From Hydrogenophaga sp. (GTDB taxonomy: Bacteria; Pseudomonadota; Gammaproteobacteria; Burkholderiales; Burkholderiaceae_C): DNA of 5,412 nucleotides. Positions 1-5,406 of this stretch are shown here, one piece after another (position 1 is the first letter of the stretch; each line of letters opens with the position of its first letter). The notes under the pieces were generated by a model. That model was given only the letters and a program-made list of their open reading frames with translations, searched no databases and was not told the DNA's origin. The DNA is taken from positions 1-5,412 of the forward strand of contig JALOSN010000097.1 of the NCBI GenBank assembly GCA_025458415.1, written 5' to 3'. A program made the translations under genes and the position numbers.

Positions 1-459
1 CATGCGCTGCATCATCATTTCCATCATGTTCTGCATCATGTCCATGCGCATCTCCATCATTTGATGGCGCTGGGTCAGGTCCGGCGTGGCGGCGCCAGGG
101 GTACCCATCCCGGGCATGCCCCCCATGGACTTCATGCCCTTCATCATGTCCATGCCCTCCTGCATCGCCTTCATGTGTTCTGCCATCAGAGACTGGCGTT
201 CGGCCGGCGTTTTGGCCGCTGCCATCTTGGCGCGCAGTGCCTGCATGGCGGCCATGTGCTGCTGCATGTGCTCCTGCATCTGCGGCATCGAAGACATGCC
301 CATGGGCATACCAGCCTGAGGTGCAGCCTGCTGGGTTGCGGTGCTGGCCGCCGAGGTGGCCGGATGGTGCTGGGTATGGTCTGCGGTTTGCTGCGCAGCG
401 GCCGCGAACGCAATGCCGGCGATGGCAGCTGCCACCAGAGAGCGAATCAACTTGGACAT
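1..459 (-). CDS. Methionine-rich exported protein, probably copper-binding (3' end beyond window)
   Basis: The reading frame is open from 459 to the left edge, giving 153 residues without a stop; the C-terminus lies outside the window. The ATG at 459-457 is preferred because the AAAGGA ribosome binding site then sits about 7 bases upstream. An in-frame ATG at 465 would leave almost no spacing. Residues 1-22 form a Sec signal (basic SKLIR, then an Ala-rich core), with likely cleavage in AAAAQQ. A short His/Gln/Ala/Thr linker (HTQHH at 28-32) follows. From residue 51 on, 31 of 103 residues are Met, mostly in helix-prone stretches with Met spaced 3-4 or 7 apart (58, 65, 72, 79; 92, 96, 99, 103, 106). 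I do not recognise a named family. Met-rich periplasmic proteins such as SilE/PcoE-type proteins bind Ag(I)/Cu(I), and the neighbouring genes fit that role, but function here is inferred. It may have its own promoter, since 159 bases separate it from the cytochrome gene. Confidence 0.85.
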   Translation of the reverse strand, partial: MSKLIRSLVAAAIAGIAFAAAAQQTADHTQHHPATSAASTATQQAAPQAGMPMGMSSMPQMQEHMQQHMAAMQALRAKMAAAKTPAERQSLMAEHMKAMQEGMDMMKGMKSMGGMPGMGTPGAATPDLTQRHQMMEMRMDMMQNMMEMMMQRM

Positions 460-601
460 GTCCATTTCCTTTCATGACTGGCTGCTGGCGGGATTGCCAG
501 AGCTGGCATGGAGGTGATCGGTCACCGGGTGGTGCGTGTCACGCCTTCACGCCATGCAGTCACTGTAGAAATCGATCAGGGTCGGCAAGATGACCCGAAG
601 A

Positions 602-615
602 TGACAAAGAAGTCA
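602..615. promoter_or_regulatory. Candidate CusR/CopR-type operator upstream of the Met-rich gene
   Basis: The sequence TGACA-AAGA-AGTCA matches the E. coli CusR-type palindrome TGACA-N4-TGTCA at 9 of 10 fixed positions. It lies just after the stop of the cytochrome gene and 143 bases upstream of the Met-rich gene's start. A second GATGAC copy begins 11 bases away (590-595 and 601-606), one helical turn, as expected for response-regulator sites. I could not recognise a convincing -35/-10 pair nearby. The rest of the 460-618 gap holds a short inverted repeat (GGTGA-TCGG-TCACC, 513-526) and no evident gene. The role is inferred. Confidence 0.35.
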
Positions 616-618
616 GGT

Positions 619-1125
619 TCAGTGTTGCGAACGCTGGCTCGCCTGGCGGTTGAGTTCGTCGTGCTGGGACCGTGTCTCGGGTGGCCACTGGGACTTGATC
701 CAGGACAGCACGGCGACGATGTCGGCGTCGCTGAGGGAATCGCCGAAGGCGGGCATGTTGGTCGCGTAGTCCGCAAGCCCTGCGGCTTTCGCCACGCCGT
801 CCTTGGTTAGCTGAAACAGCACATCGTCCGGGTGGTGCCAGGTGTGACCGCTTTCGTCATGGGGCGGCGCTGGCAATCGCCCGTCTGGGGCCCTTTCTCT
901 CCAGTTGGCTTGCCCCTCCAGCTTCACGCCATGGCAGCTGGCGCACCGGACCTGGTAGATCAGCGCGCCTTGCTTGAGCATCACGGCGTCGTCAGGTCGA
1001 AGCAGCCCGACAGGCTCTGATCGGAAGAGGTCAGGAGATCGCCACCCGAAAAAGGCTGCGGCAACCCCTGCCAGAGCAAGGACGGCCGCAGCTAACCGGA
1101 GTGACTTGAAACGGTGAAGGATCAC
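619..1125 (-). CDS. Mono-heme cytochrome c, membrane-anchored or periplasmic
   Basis: This 168-residue protein has one heme-binding motif, CASCH at residues 61-65, and a likely axial Met at 124 within NMPAFGD. It is a class I / cbb3-type cytochrome c fold of usual size. Residues 10-28 are a hydrophobic segment after a basic start; no clear cleavage motif follows, so it may stay as a membrane anchor. A GHTWHHPDD stretch (93-101) is typical, as I recall, of cytochromes found in copper and heavy-metal clusters. It starts with GTG at 1125-1123, overlapping the TGA of the CusF-like gene in a GTGA arrangement, so translation is probably coupled. The C-terminus (about 150-168) is polar and rich in Gln, Arg and Ser. 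A role as electron acceptor or donor for the oxidase or cupredoxin of the same operon is plausible but inferred. Confidence 0.9.
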   Translation of the reverse strand: MILHRFKSLRLAAAVLALAGVAAAFFGWRSPDLFRSEPVGLLRPDDAVMLKQGALIYQVRCASCHGVKLEGQANWRERAPDGRLPAPPHDESGHTWHHPDDVLFQLTKDGVAKAAGLADYATNMPAFGDSLSDADIVAVLSWIKSQWPPETRSQHDELNRQASQRSQH

Positions 1126-1460
1126 TTCGCCGGTTGGATGTCCGTCACCGTCATCTGACCGTTCTCGTTCGTGGCCATGAACTGAATCTTGGCGCCGACG
1201 CTGGTCTTCTCCAGCAAGGCCTTGTCCTTGACCACGAAGACCATGGTCATGCCAGGCATTTCCATGTGCTTGATTTCACCGTGCTTGATGGTGATCTTGC
1301 CCGCCTCTTTGTCGATCCTGCGGACCTCGCCGTCGGTCATGCCGGGCATGGCTGCCATGCCCATTTTTCCGTGGTCCATGTTCATCTGAGCGAACACGGG
1401 GTTGACTGCAAAGGCCGTGAAGGCCAGAGCGGTTGCACTCAGAACCAGTCGCAGTTTCAT
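1122..1460 (-). CDS. CusF-like periplasmic copper-binding protein
   Basis: This 112-residue protein has a Sec signal peptide (1-24, ending VFA before Gln25), then a Met/His-rich linker (25-41) and a small beta-barrel domain of the CusF family. The region from KITIKH to MPGMTMVF aligns without gaps with E. coli CusF. Its Cu(I) ligands His36, Met47 and Met49 correspond to His60, Met71 and Met73 here. The Trp44 position, which caps the copper in E. coli, is Met68. The protein probably binds Cu(I)/Ag(I) in the periplasm and hands it to a partner. In E. coli that partner is the CusCBA pump, which is not visible here; the oxidase next door is an alternative (inference). An AAGGA ribosome binding site lies 6 bases before the ATG. 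It follows the cupredoxin gene by 49 bases and overlaps the cytochrome gene by 4. Confidence 0.92.
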   Translation of the reverse strand: MKLRLVLSATALAFTAFAVNPVFAQMNMDHGKMGMAAMPGMTDGEVRRIDKEAGKITIKHGEIKHMEMPGMTMVFVVKDKALLEKTSVGAKIQFMATNENGQMTVTDIQPAK

Positions 1461-1509
1461 CGTGAATCCTTGTGTCGTTGGGTAGAGGTTGTGATGATCG
1501 GAAAGCCGC

Positions 1510-2001
1510 TTACTTGGCTGCCACCTTGACCTGGCCCTTCATGCCGGCCTCGTAGTGGCCCACATGCAAGCAGGCGAAGTTCACCACGCCGGGCTTGGTG
1601 AAGCGCCAGATAACTTCACCTTGCTTGCCAGGCTTGAGCGAGATCTTGTTGGCTTCTTCGTGCTCCATGCCCGGGTTCTTCTTCATGACCTCGTAGTGCT
1701 CTTTGAGCTCCTTTTCCGTTCCGAGACTGAACTCATGCGGCACTTTGCCGGAGTTCTTGATGACGAAACGGATGGTTTCACCCTTTTTCACCGACACGTT
1801 CGAAGGCGTGAAGCGCATGCTGTCTGCGGCGTCCACTTCAATCGTGCGTGTGACGTTTGCGGCGACACCGGCCTCGCCGATCGGCGACTCATCGTGCCCA
1901 CCGCCGTGGGTGCCACCAGCGAACGTGGCGGAAGCTGCCAAAGCCGCAGCAGCGAAAACAAAGCCAGCACGGGAAGCGCTATTGAACTTGACGAATTTCA
2001 T
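1510..2001 (-). CDS. Exported cupredoxin (plastocyanin/azurin-like, CopI-type)
   Basis: This 163-residue blue-copper-type protein has a Sec signal (about 1-28, ending ATFA), then a Gly/His-rich start of the mature chain (GGTHGGGH). The cupredoxin domain runs from about 50 to 161. Predicted type 1 copper ligands are His89 (in VPHEFSLG), Cys144, His149 and axial Met154 (in the CLHVGHYEAGM region). An insertion rich in Glu, Lys and His (95-117, ELKEHYEVMKK and following) and the overall length match the small cupredoxins found in proteobacterial copper operons, including CopI of Rubrivivax, which is needed for copper tolerance. The symbol is withheld because orthology cannot be shown here. The gene lies 60 bases after the oxidase; its ribosome binding site is weak (GAAAGA, about 6 bases from the ATG). 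Likely roles are copper buffering or electron transfer with the oxidase or cytochrome (inference). Confidence 0.93.
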   Translation of the reverse strand: MKFVKFNSASRAGFVFAAAALAASATFAGGTHGGGHDESPIGEAGVAANVTRTIEVDAADSMRFTPSNVSVKKGETIRFVIKNSGKVPHEFSLGTEKELKEHYEVMKKNPGMEHEEANKISLKPGKQGEVIWRFTKPGVVNFACLHVGHYEAGMKGQVKVAAK

Positions 2002-2061
2002 GGTTGTCTTTCAGGGTTGTGGTTGGGAAACAGTTGAGGTGAACTTGGATACGCTGAGCGC

Positions 2062-3450
2062 TCAGTGCGACATGCCTTTGGCGGTGGGCTTGATCGCCTG
2101 GGCGGTGGCCGGTGTGGTGTCGCTGCTGGCCGCAGGACGCGGTGTCGGGGGAAGTGCGCCGTTCCACTCGTAGGCCACGGTGCCTTCGGGGAACTTGTAC
2201 GGGCCTGGGTCCTTGTAGTCACCCGGCTTCTGGTCCTTGCGGACCTTGAAGACCGTGAACATGCCGCCCATCTCCAGCGGGCCGAACTGGCCGGTGCCGG
2301 TCATCATGGGGGCCGTGTTGTCGGGAATGGGCATCTGCATTTCGCCCATGTCGGCCATGCCGCGTTCACCCATGAGCATGTAGTCGGGCGCCACCTTCTG
2401 GATCTTCTTGACCAGGCCGCGGTGGTCCACGCCAATCATCGTGGGCACGTCGTGCCCCATGGCGTTCATGGTGTGGTGGCTCTTGTGGCAATGCATGGCC
2501 CAGTCACCTTCTTCGTCGGCGATCAGCTCGATCTGGCGCATCTGCCCCACGGCCACATCGGTGGTGACCTCGTACCAGCGGGTGGACGGTGGCGTCGGCC
2601 CGCCATCGGTGCCGGTGACCAGGAATTCGTGACCATGCAGATGGATCGGGTGGTTGGTCATGGTGAGGTTGCCCACCCGGATGCGCACCCGGTCGTTCAA
2701 TCGCACGTTCAGCGTGTCGATGGCCGGGAACACCCGGCTGTTCCAGCACCAGATGTTGAAATCCGTCATGGTGTTGATCTTGGGTGTCTTGCTGCCTGGC
2801 TCCACGTCAAACGCATTGAGCAGGAAGCAGAAATCCCGGTCCACCTCGCTGATGTGCGGGTGTTTGGCCTTGGGGTGGGTCACCCACATGCCCATCATGC
2901 CCATGGCCATCTGCACCATTTCGTCCGCATGCGGGTGATACATGAAGGTGCCAGGACGCCGTGCCTCGAACTCATACACATAGGTCTTGCCCACGGGGAT
3001 GGCGCGCTGGTTCAGGCCGCCCACACCGTCCATGCCGCTGGGCAGACGCTGACCGTGCCAATGGATGGTGGTGTGTTCCGGCAGCTTGTTGGTCACGAAG
3101 ATGCGCACGCGGTCGCCTTCCACCACTTCGATGGTGGGTCCCGGACTCTGGCCGTTGTAACCCCACATGTTCACTTTGAAGCCCGGTGAGACCTCGCGCA
3201 CCACGGGCTCGGCCACCAGGTGGAATTCCTTGACACCATCGTTCATGCGCCATGGCAGTGTCCAGCCATTCAGGGTGACCACCGGGTTGTAGGGCCGACC
3301 GGTTGTCGGGATCAAAGGCGGAGCGGTTTCGACCGACGTCTGGATGACGGGCTCTGGCAAACCAGCCAGGGCGGAACGGGCCACGGCCAGGCCGGCCACG
3401 GATGCGGCGGCGCCGGCAAAAAACTGTCGTCTGGAGTTTGTGTTTGTCAT
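2062..3450 (-). CDS. Tat-exported two-domain multicopper oxidase (probable cuprous oxidase)
   Basis: The ATG at 3450 gives 462 residues. It has an AGGA site 8 bases upstream and begins directly with a Tat signal (SRRQFF at 6-11, hydrophobic 12-29, ALA before Gly30). The open frame extends up to 3591, but that part overlaps the preceding gene and has no signal logic. All copper ligands are present: HWH (130-132), HPH (172-174), HPIHLH (267-272), HCH (320-322), His326 and axial Met331. Only about 95 residues separate HPH from HPIHLH, too few for a middle domain, so this is a two-domain, small-laccase-like oxidase with its type 1 site in domain 2; such enzymes usually work as trimers. Met clusters occur at 178-188 and 358-383, and a Pro/Thr/Ala tail ends the protein. 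It probably oxidises Cu(I) to Cu(II) in the periplasm using O2. It starts 13 bases after the TolC-like gene. Laccase-type activity on organic substrates is an alternative. Confidence 0.95.
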   Translation of the reverse strand: MTNTNSRRQFFAGAAASVAGLAVARSALAGLPEPVIQTSVETAPPLIPTTGRPYNPVVTLNGWTLPWRMNDGVKEFHLVAEPVVREVSPGFKVNMWGYNGQSPGPTIEVVEGDRVRIFVTNKLPEHTTIHWHGQRLPSGMDGVGGLNQRAIPVGKTYVYEFEARRPGTFMYHPHADEMVQMAMGMMGMWVTHPKAKHPHISEVDRDFCFLLNAFDVEPGSKTPKINTMTDFNIWCWNSRVFPAIDTLNVRLNDRVRIRVGNLTMTNHPIHLHGHEFLVTGTDGGPTPPSTRWYEVTTDVAVGQMRQIELIADEEGDWAMHCHKSHHTMNAMGHDVPTMIGVDHRGLVKKIQKVAPDYMLMGERGMADMGEMQMPIPDNTAPMMTGTGQFGPLEMGGMFTVFKVRKDQKPGDYKDPGPYKFPEGTVAYEWNGALPPTPRPAASSDTTPATAQAIKPTAKGMSH

Positions 3451-3463
3451 GTGTTGTGTCCTT

Positions 3464-4573
3464 TCAATGTGCGGCCGCAGTCGGTGCATCTCCACCGGCA
3501 CCACCCAGCGAGACGAAGCTGTCCGGTTCTCCGCCCTGCAAGACCCACTGAAGATCGGTCTCGGCGATCCAGAAGTCGCGCTGTGCGCCAATGGCGTCTA
3601 CCGTGGCTTGGGACTGGTTGCGCACCTCGTCCAGCAGATCCCAGACGCTTTTGAGCATGCCGTTGTAGTGCAGCACCGTTTCTTCGGTGATGAACTCACG
3701 GGTCTTCAGCACATCCCCTTGGCTGTCCTGCGCCAGCGCATGGGCGGCCCAGTAAACCTTCATGGCGCCTCTGGCCAGCGCTCGGTTGCGCAGGCTCTCA
3801 GCTCCAGGCAATTGGTTGCGGATCGCGTCGGCACGCTTTTGCAGATCGGCTTCCGTCATGGCCTGCGCCGGGATGGCGGGAAGCTGGTCTGGGAGCACAA
3901 ACCCATCCTGCAAACCCGTTTGCCCCATCGTCTTGACCAATTTGTTTTGGGCCTGGGCGGCGGCTTGCTGCGCCCGCCGGAGATTCATGCGGGCGGTCGA
4001 TGCCGCGAGTTGAACTTGCGACAGTTGCAACTTGCTCCAGTTGCCCACCGTCACCATGCGCTGCCCCAGTTCAAGGGCGACCTGGGCGGCCTCCATCATG
4101 TCGCGCTGGTGTTTCAGAACCTGTTGAGCGGCCACAGCTTCAACCCAGGCTTTGCGCCCCGCTGCAGCCACCTCCAGCACCTCACCAGCATCTTCGACGC
4201 GCCGTTGTAGGCTGGAGTCGAGTTCTGTCCAGCGGCCTTCTGCGATCAGTTGTTCATTCAGGGGACCCAGTTTCGACAATGGACGAGCCAGTTCACGATG
4301 GACCGTCCAGGCCATACGAACTGCGGCCTCTGCGTTGGGAATGGCAACACCCGTGGTACTACCCGGCGTCGTGGTGGACGCCCCCGCATTGGCCTGTTCC
4401 CACTTGAGCACGTCGGCATGCCCACGCTTGAGTGCACCCACCGCGTCGTTGGCCCGGCGCCAGTCGGGTTCTTGCGAAGGGCTGGCCGTTTGCGCTGAGA
4501 GCGCCAGCGGCAGGGCCAACAGGCCCGCCACCAGTAGTTGGCTTGTGGCTCGGTGACAAAACAAAGATTTCAC
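3464..4573 (-). CDS. TolC-like (outer membrane efflux protein family) protein, short, possibly barrel-less
   Basis: This 369-residue protein begins with GTG at 4573-4571, 8 bases after a strong AAGGAG site. It has a Sec signal (1-27, ALSA before Gln28) and no lipobox. Long helical stretches at about 80-217 and 241-345 carry OEP-family signatures: RKAWVEAVAAQQ (140-151), VGNWSKLQLSQVQ (176-188) and the second-half pattern EETVLHYNGML to QRDFWIAETDLQ (297-342). Family members are usually about 420-480 residues. Here the stretches where the two beta-barrel hairpins normally lie appear to be missing, leaving an almost wholly helical chain. It is the first gene of the copper operon, under the divergent regulatory region. 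Automatic annotation would call it the outer membrane channel of a copper efflux pump, but no pump or adaptor is visible here and the missing barrel argues for caution. Function is uncertain. Confidence 0.88.
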   Translation of the reverse strand: MKSLFCHRATSQLLVAGLLALPLALSAQTASPSQEPDWRRANDAVGALKRGHADVLKWEQANAGASTTTPGSTTGVAIPNAEAAVRMAWTVHRELARPLSKLGPLNEQLIAEGRWTELDSSLQRRVEDAGEVLEVAAAGRKAWVEAVAAQQVLKHQRDMMEAAQVALELGQRMVTVGNWSKLQLSQVQLAASTARMNLRRAQQAAAQAQNKLVKTMGQTGLQDGFVLPDQLPAIPAQAMTEADLQKRADAIRNQLPGAESLRNRALARGAMKVYWAAHALAQDSQGDVLKTREFITEETVLHYNGMLKSVWDLLDEVRNQSQATVDAIGAQRDFWIAETDLQWVLQGGEPDSFVSLGGAGGDAPTAAAH

Positions 4574-4581
4574 TGCTTTCG

Positions 4582-4587
4582 CTCCTT
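4582..4587 (-). promoter_or_regulatory. Ribosome binding site of the TolC-like gene
   Basis: AAGGAG on the - strand lies 8 bases before the GTG at 4573. It decides this GTG as the start and directly abuts the FNR-type palindrome, so a protein bound there, or a small hairpin formed by it, could affect initiation. Confidence 0.75.
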
Positions 4588-4601
4588 TTGATGCAGATCA
4601 A
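4588..4601. promoter_or_regulatory. Perfect FNR/ANR-type palindrome
   Basis: TTGAT-GCAG-ATCAA matches the FNR/ANR/DNR consensus TTGAT-N4-ATCAA at all ten fixed bases. It sits between the CusR-type box and the ribosome binding site of the TolC-like gene, with its centre about 21 bases from that start codon. This is too close for classical activation at -41.5 of the - strand operon, so repression, or an effect on a + strand promoter, would be more likely. The match is seen directly; binding is inferred. A chance match, or a weak 5-bp RNA hairpin, are alternatives. Confidence 0.45.
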
Positions 4602-4650
4602 GTGGTGCGGATTCTGGCGGCGCGAGTTCGTCACTTCCCTGTCGGTCAGA

Positions 4651-4664
4651 TTACAAAAATGTCA
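4651..4664. promoter_or_regulatory. Candidate CusR/CopR operator in the divergent region
   Basis: TTACA-AAAA-TGTCA matches the CusR-type palindrome TGACA-N4-TGTCA at 9 of 10 fixed positions with the same 4-base spacer. It lies 77 bases upstream of the TolC-like start and 55 bases upstream of the regulator start, where one site could serve both directions. The encoded regulator is very like CusR in its DNA-binding domain, which supports a CusR-type site. Binding is inferred. Confidence 0.6.
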
Positions 4665-4719
4665 GCTTCGGTCACGCCCGCTCCGCTGAGGGCAAACTTG
4701 CGGTCAGGAGAATGTGAAC

Positions 4720-5406
4720 GTGAAAATTCTGATCGTTGAAGACGAACCCAAAGCCGGCGACTACCTGAAGCAAGGTCTGCGCGAGGCGGGCTACGCCGTG
4801 GACCTAGTCACCAACGGCGTTGATGGTCTGCACCATGGCCTGGAAGGCGATCACGATCTGGTGATCCTGGACGTCATGCTGCCTGGCATGGACGGATGGC
4901 AGGTGCTCAAGAACCTGCGCAGCCAGGGGCGCCAGATGCCCGTGCTGTTCCTGACGGCACGCGATCAGGTCGAAGACCGTGTCAAGGGCCTGGAGCTGGG
5001 GGCCGACGACTACTTGGTCAAGCCGTTTTCTTTTGCCGAGTTGCTGGCCAGGGTCCGGACGATCCTGCGGCGCGGCCGTTCAGGCCTGGAAGCCACCTCG
5101 ATGAAAGTGGCCGATCTGGAGCTCGATCTGCTGCGCCGACGGGTGACCCGGTCCGGCAAACGCATCGATCTGACGGCCAAGGAATTCGGTCTGCTGGAAT
5201 TGCTGATGCGCCGCCACGGAGAGGTGCTGCCGCGCTCCCTGATCGCATCCCAGGTGTGGGACGTGAACTTCGACAGCGACACCAACGTGATCGAAGTGGC
5301 CATGCGGCGTTTGCGGGCCAAGGTGGACGATGGATTCGAACCGCGCCTGATCCAGACCGTGCGCGGCATGGGCTACGTGCTCGAAGCACCCGAGGACGCC
5401 CACTGA
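4720..5406 (+). CDS. cusR: Heavy-metal (copper) response regulator, CusR/CopR family, OmpR type
   Basis: Starting at the GTG at 4720 gives 228 residues, beginning MKILIVEDE as in E. coli CusR, with AGGAG 9 bases upstream. The in-frame GTG at 4714 is possible but leaves only 3 bases of spacing. The receiver domain (1-about 115) has the acidic pair Glu7/Asp8, phospho-acceptor Asp51 (in ILDVMLPGMDG), Thr79 and Lys101 (VKPF). The winged-helix domain (about 126-223) contains the strongly CusR-like segments GEVLPRSLIASQVWD, NFDSDTN and LIQTVRGMGYVLE. It should activate the divergent copper operon, and perhaps its own, when phosphorylated by the sensor kinase encoded just downstream. Family members also include CopR, SilR, CzcR and IrlR, so copper is the likely signal from the neighbours but silver or zinc cannot be ruled out from sequence. 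Confidence 0.95.
   Translation: MKILIVEDEPKAGDYLKQGLREAGYAVDLVTNGVDGLHHGLEGDHDLVILDVMLPGMDGWQVLKNLRSQGRQMPVLFLTARDQVEDRVKGLELGADDYLVKPFSFAELLARVRTILRRGRSGLEATSMKVADLELDLLRRRVTRSGKRIDLTAKEFGLLELLMRRHGEVLPRSLIASQVWDVNFDSDTNVIEVAMRRLRAKVDDGFEPRLIQTVRGMGYVLEAPEDAH

Larger units (their letters stand above)
4574..4719. promoter_or_regulatory. Divergent regulatory region between the copper operon and the regulator gene
   Basis: These 146 bases separate the oppositely oriented TolC-like and response regulator genes and must hold the start signals for both. Visible elements are a CusR-type box (4651-4664), an FNR-type box (4588-4601), the AAGGAG ribosome binding site of the - strand operon (4582-4587) and the AGGAG site of the regulator (4706-4710). 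GTCA recurs at 4630, 4645, 4661, 4671 and 4703 on the + strand, which may mark further half-sites. No -35/-10 pair close to the sigma-70 consensus was found with certainty on either strand, as is common for promoters activated by response regulators. Confidence 0.7.

Noticed and set aside
61..477. + strand open frame rich in His and Cys opposite the Met-rich gene
   Set aside because: His/Cys richness comes from reading the CAT/TGC complements of ATG-rich DNA; the - strand frame has a signal peptide and ribosome binding site.
513..526. Inverted repeat GGTGA-TCGG-TCACC
   Set aside because: A 5-bp stem with no T-run on either strand is too weak for a terminator, and it does not match an operator family I recognise.
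2054..2065. Perfect 12-base palindrome CTGAGCGCTCAG at the oxidase stop codon
   Set aside because: It has no loop and no following T-run, and it spans the end of a coding region, so it is not a credible intrinsic terminator; it may be chance.
2065..3189. Long + strand open frame (374 codons) opposite the multicopper oxidase
   Set aside because: It mirrors the oxidase gene on the other strand, is rich in His/Gly/Ala/Val as expected of a GC-rich antisense frame, and shows no motif or ribosome binding site. The - strand frame has a complete set of copper ligands.
3451..3591. N-terminal extension of the oxidase frame up to 3591
   Set aside because: It overlaps the TolC-like gene by over 120 bases and would bury the Tat signal 47 residues inside the protein. 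The ATG at 3450 has a good ribosome binding site.
3344..4210. + strand open frame (288 codons) opposite the TolC-like gene
   Set aside because: It is a shadow of the real gene, with no recognisable domain; the opposite frame shows a signal peptide and OEP-family motifs.
4712..4717. ATG directly followed by TGA just before the regulator start
   Set aside because: A start-stop pair is possible, but it overlaps the chosen start region by chance-level composition and gives no product; there is no evidence it controls translation.
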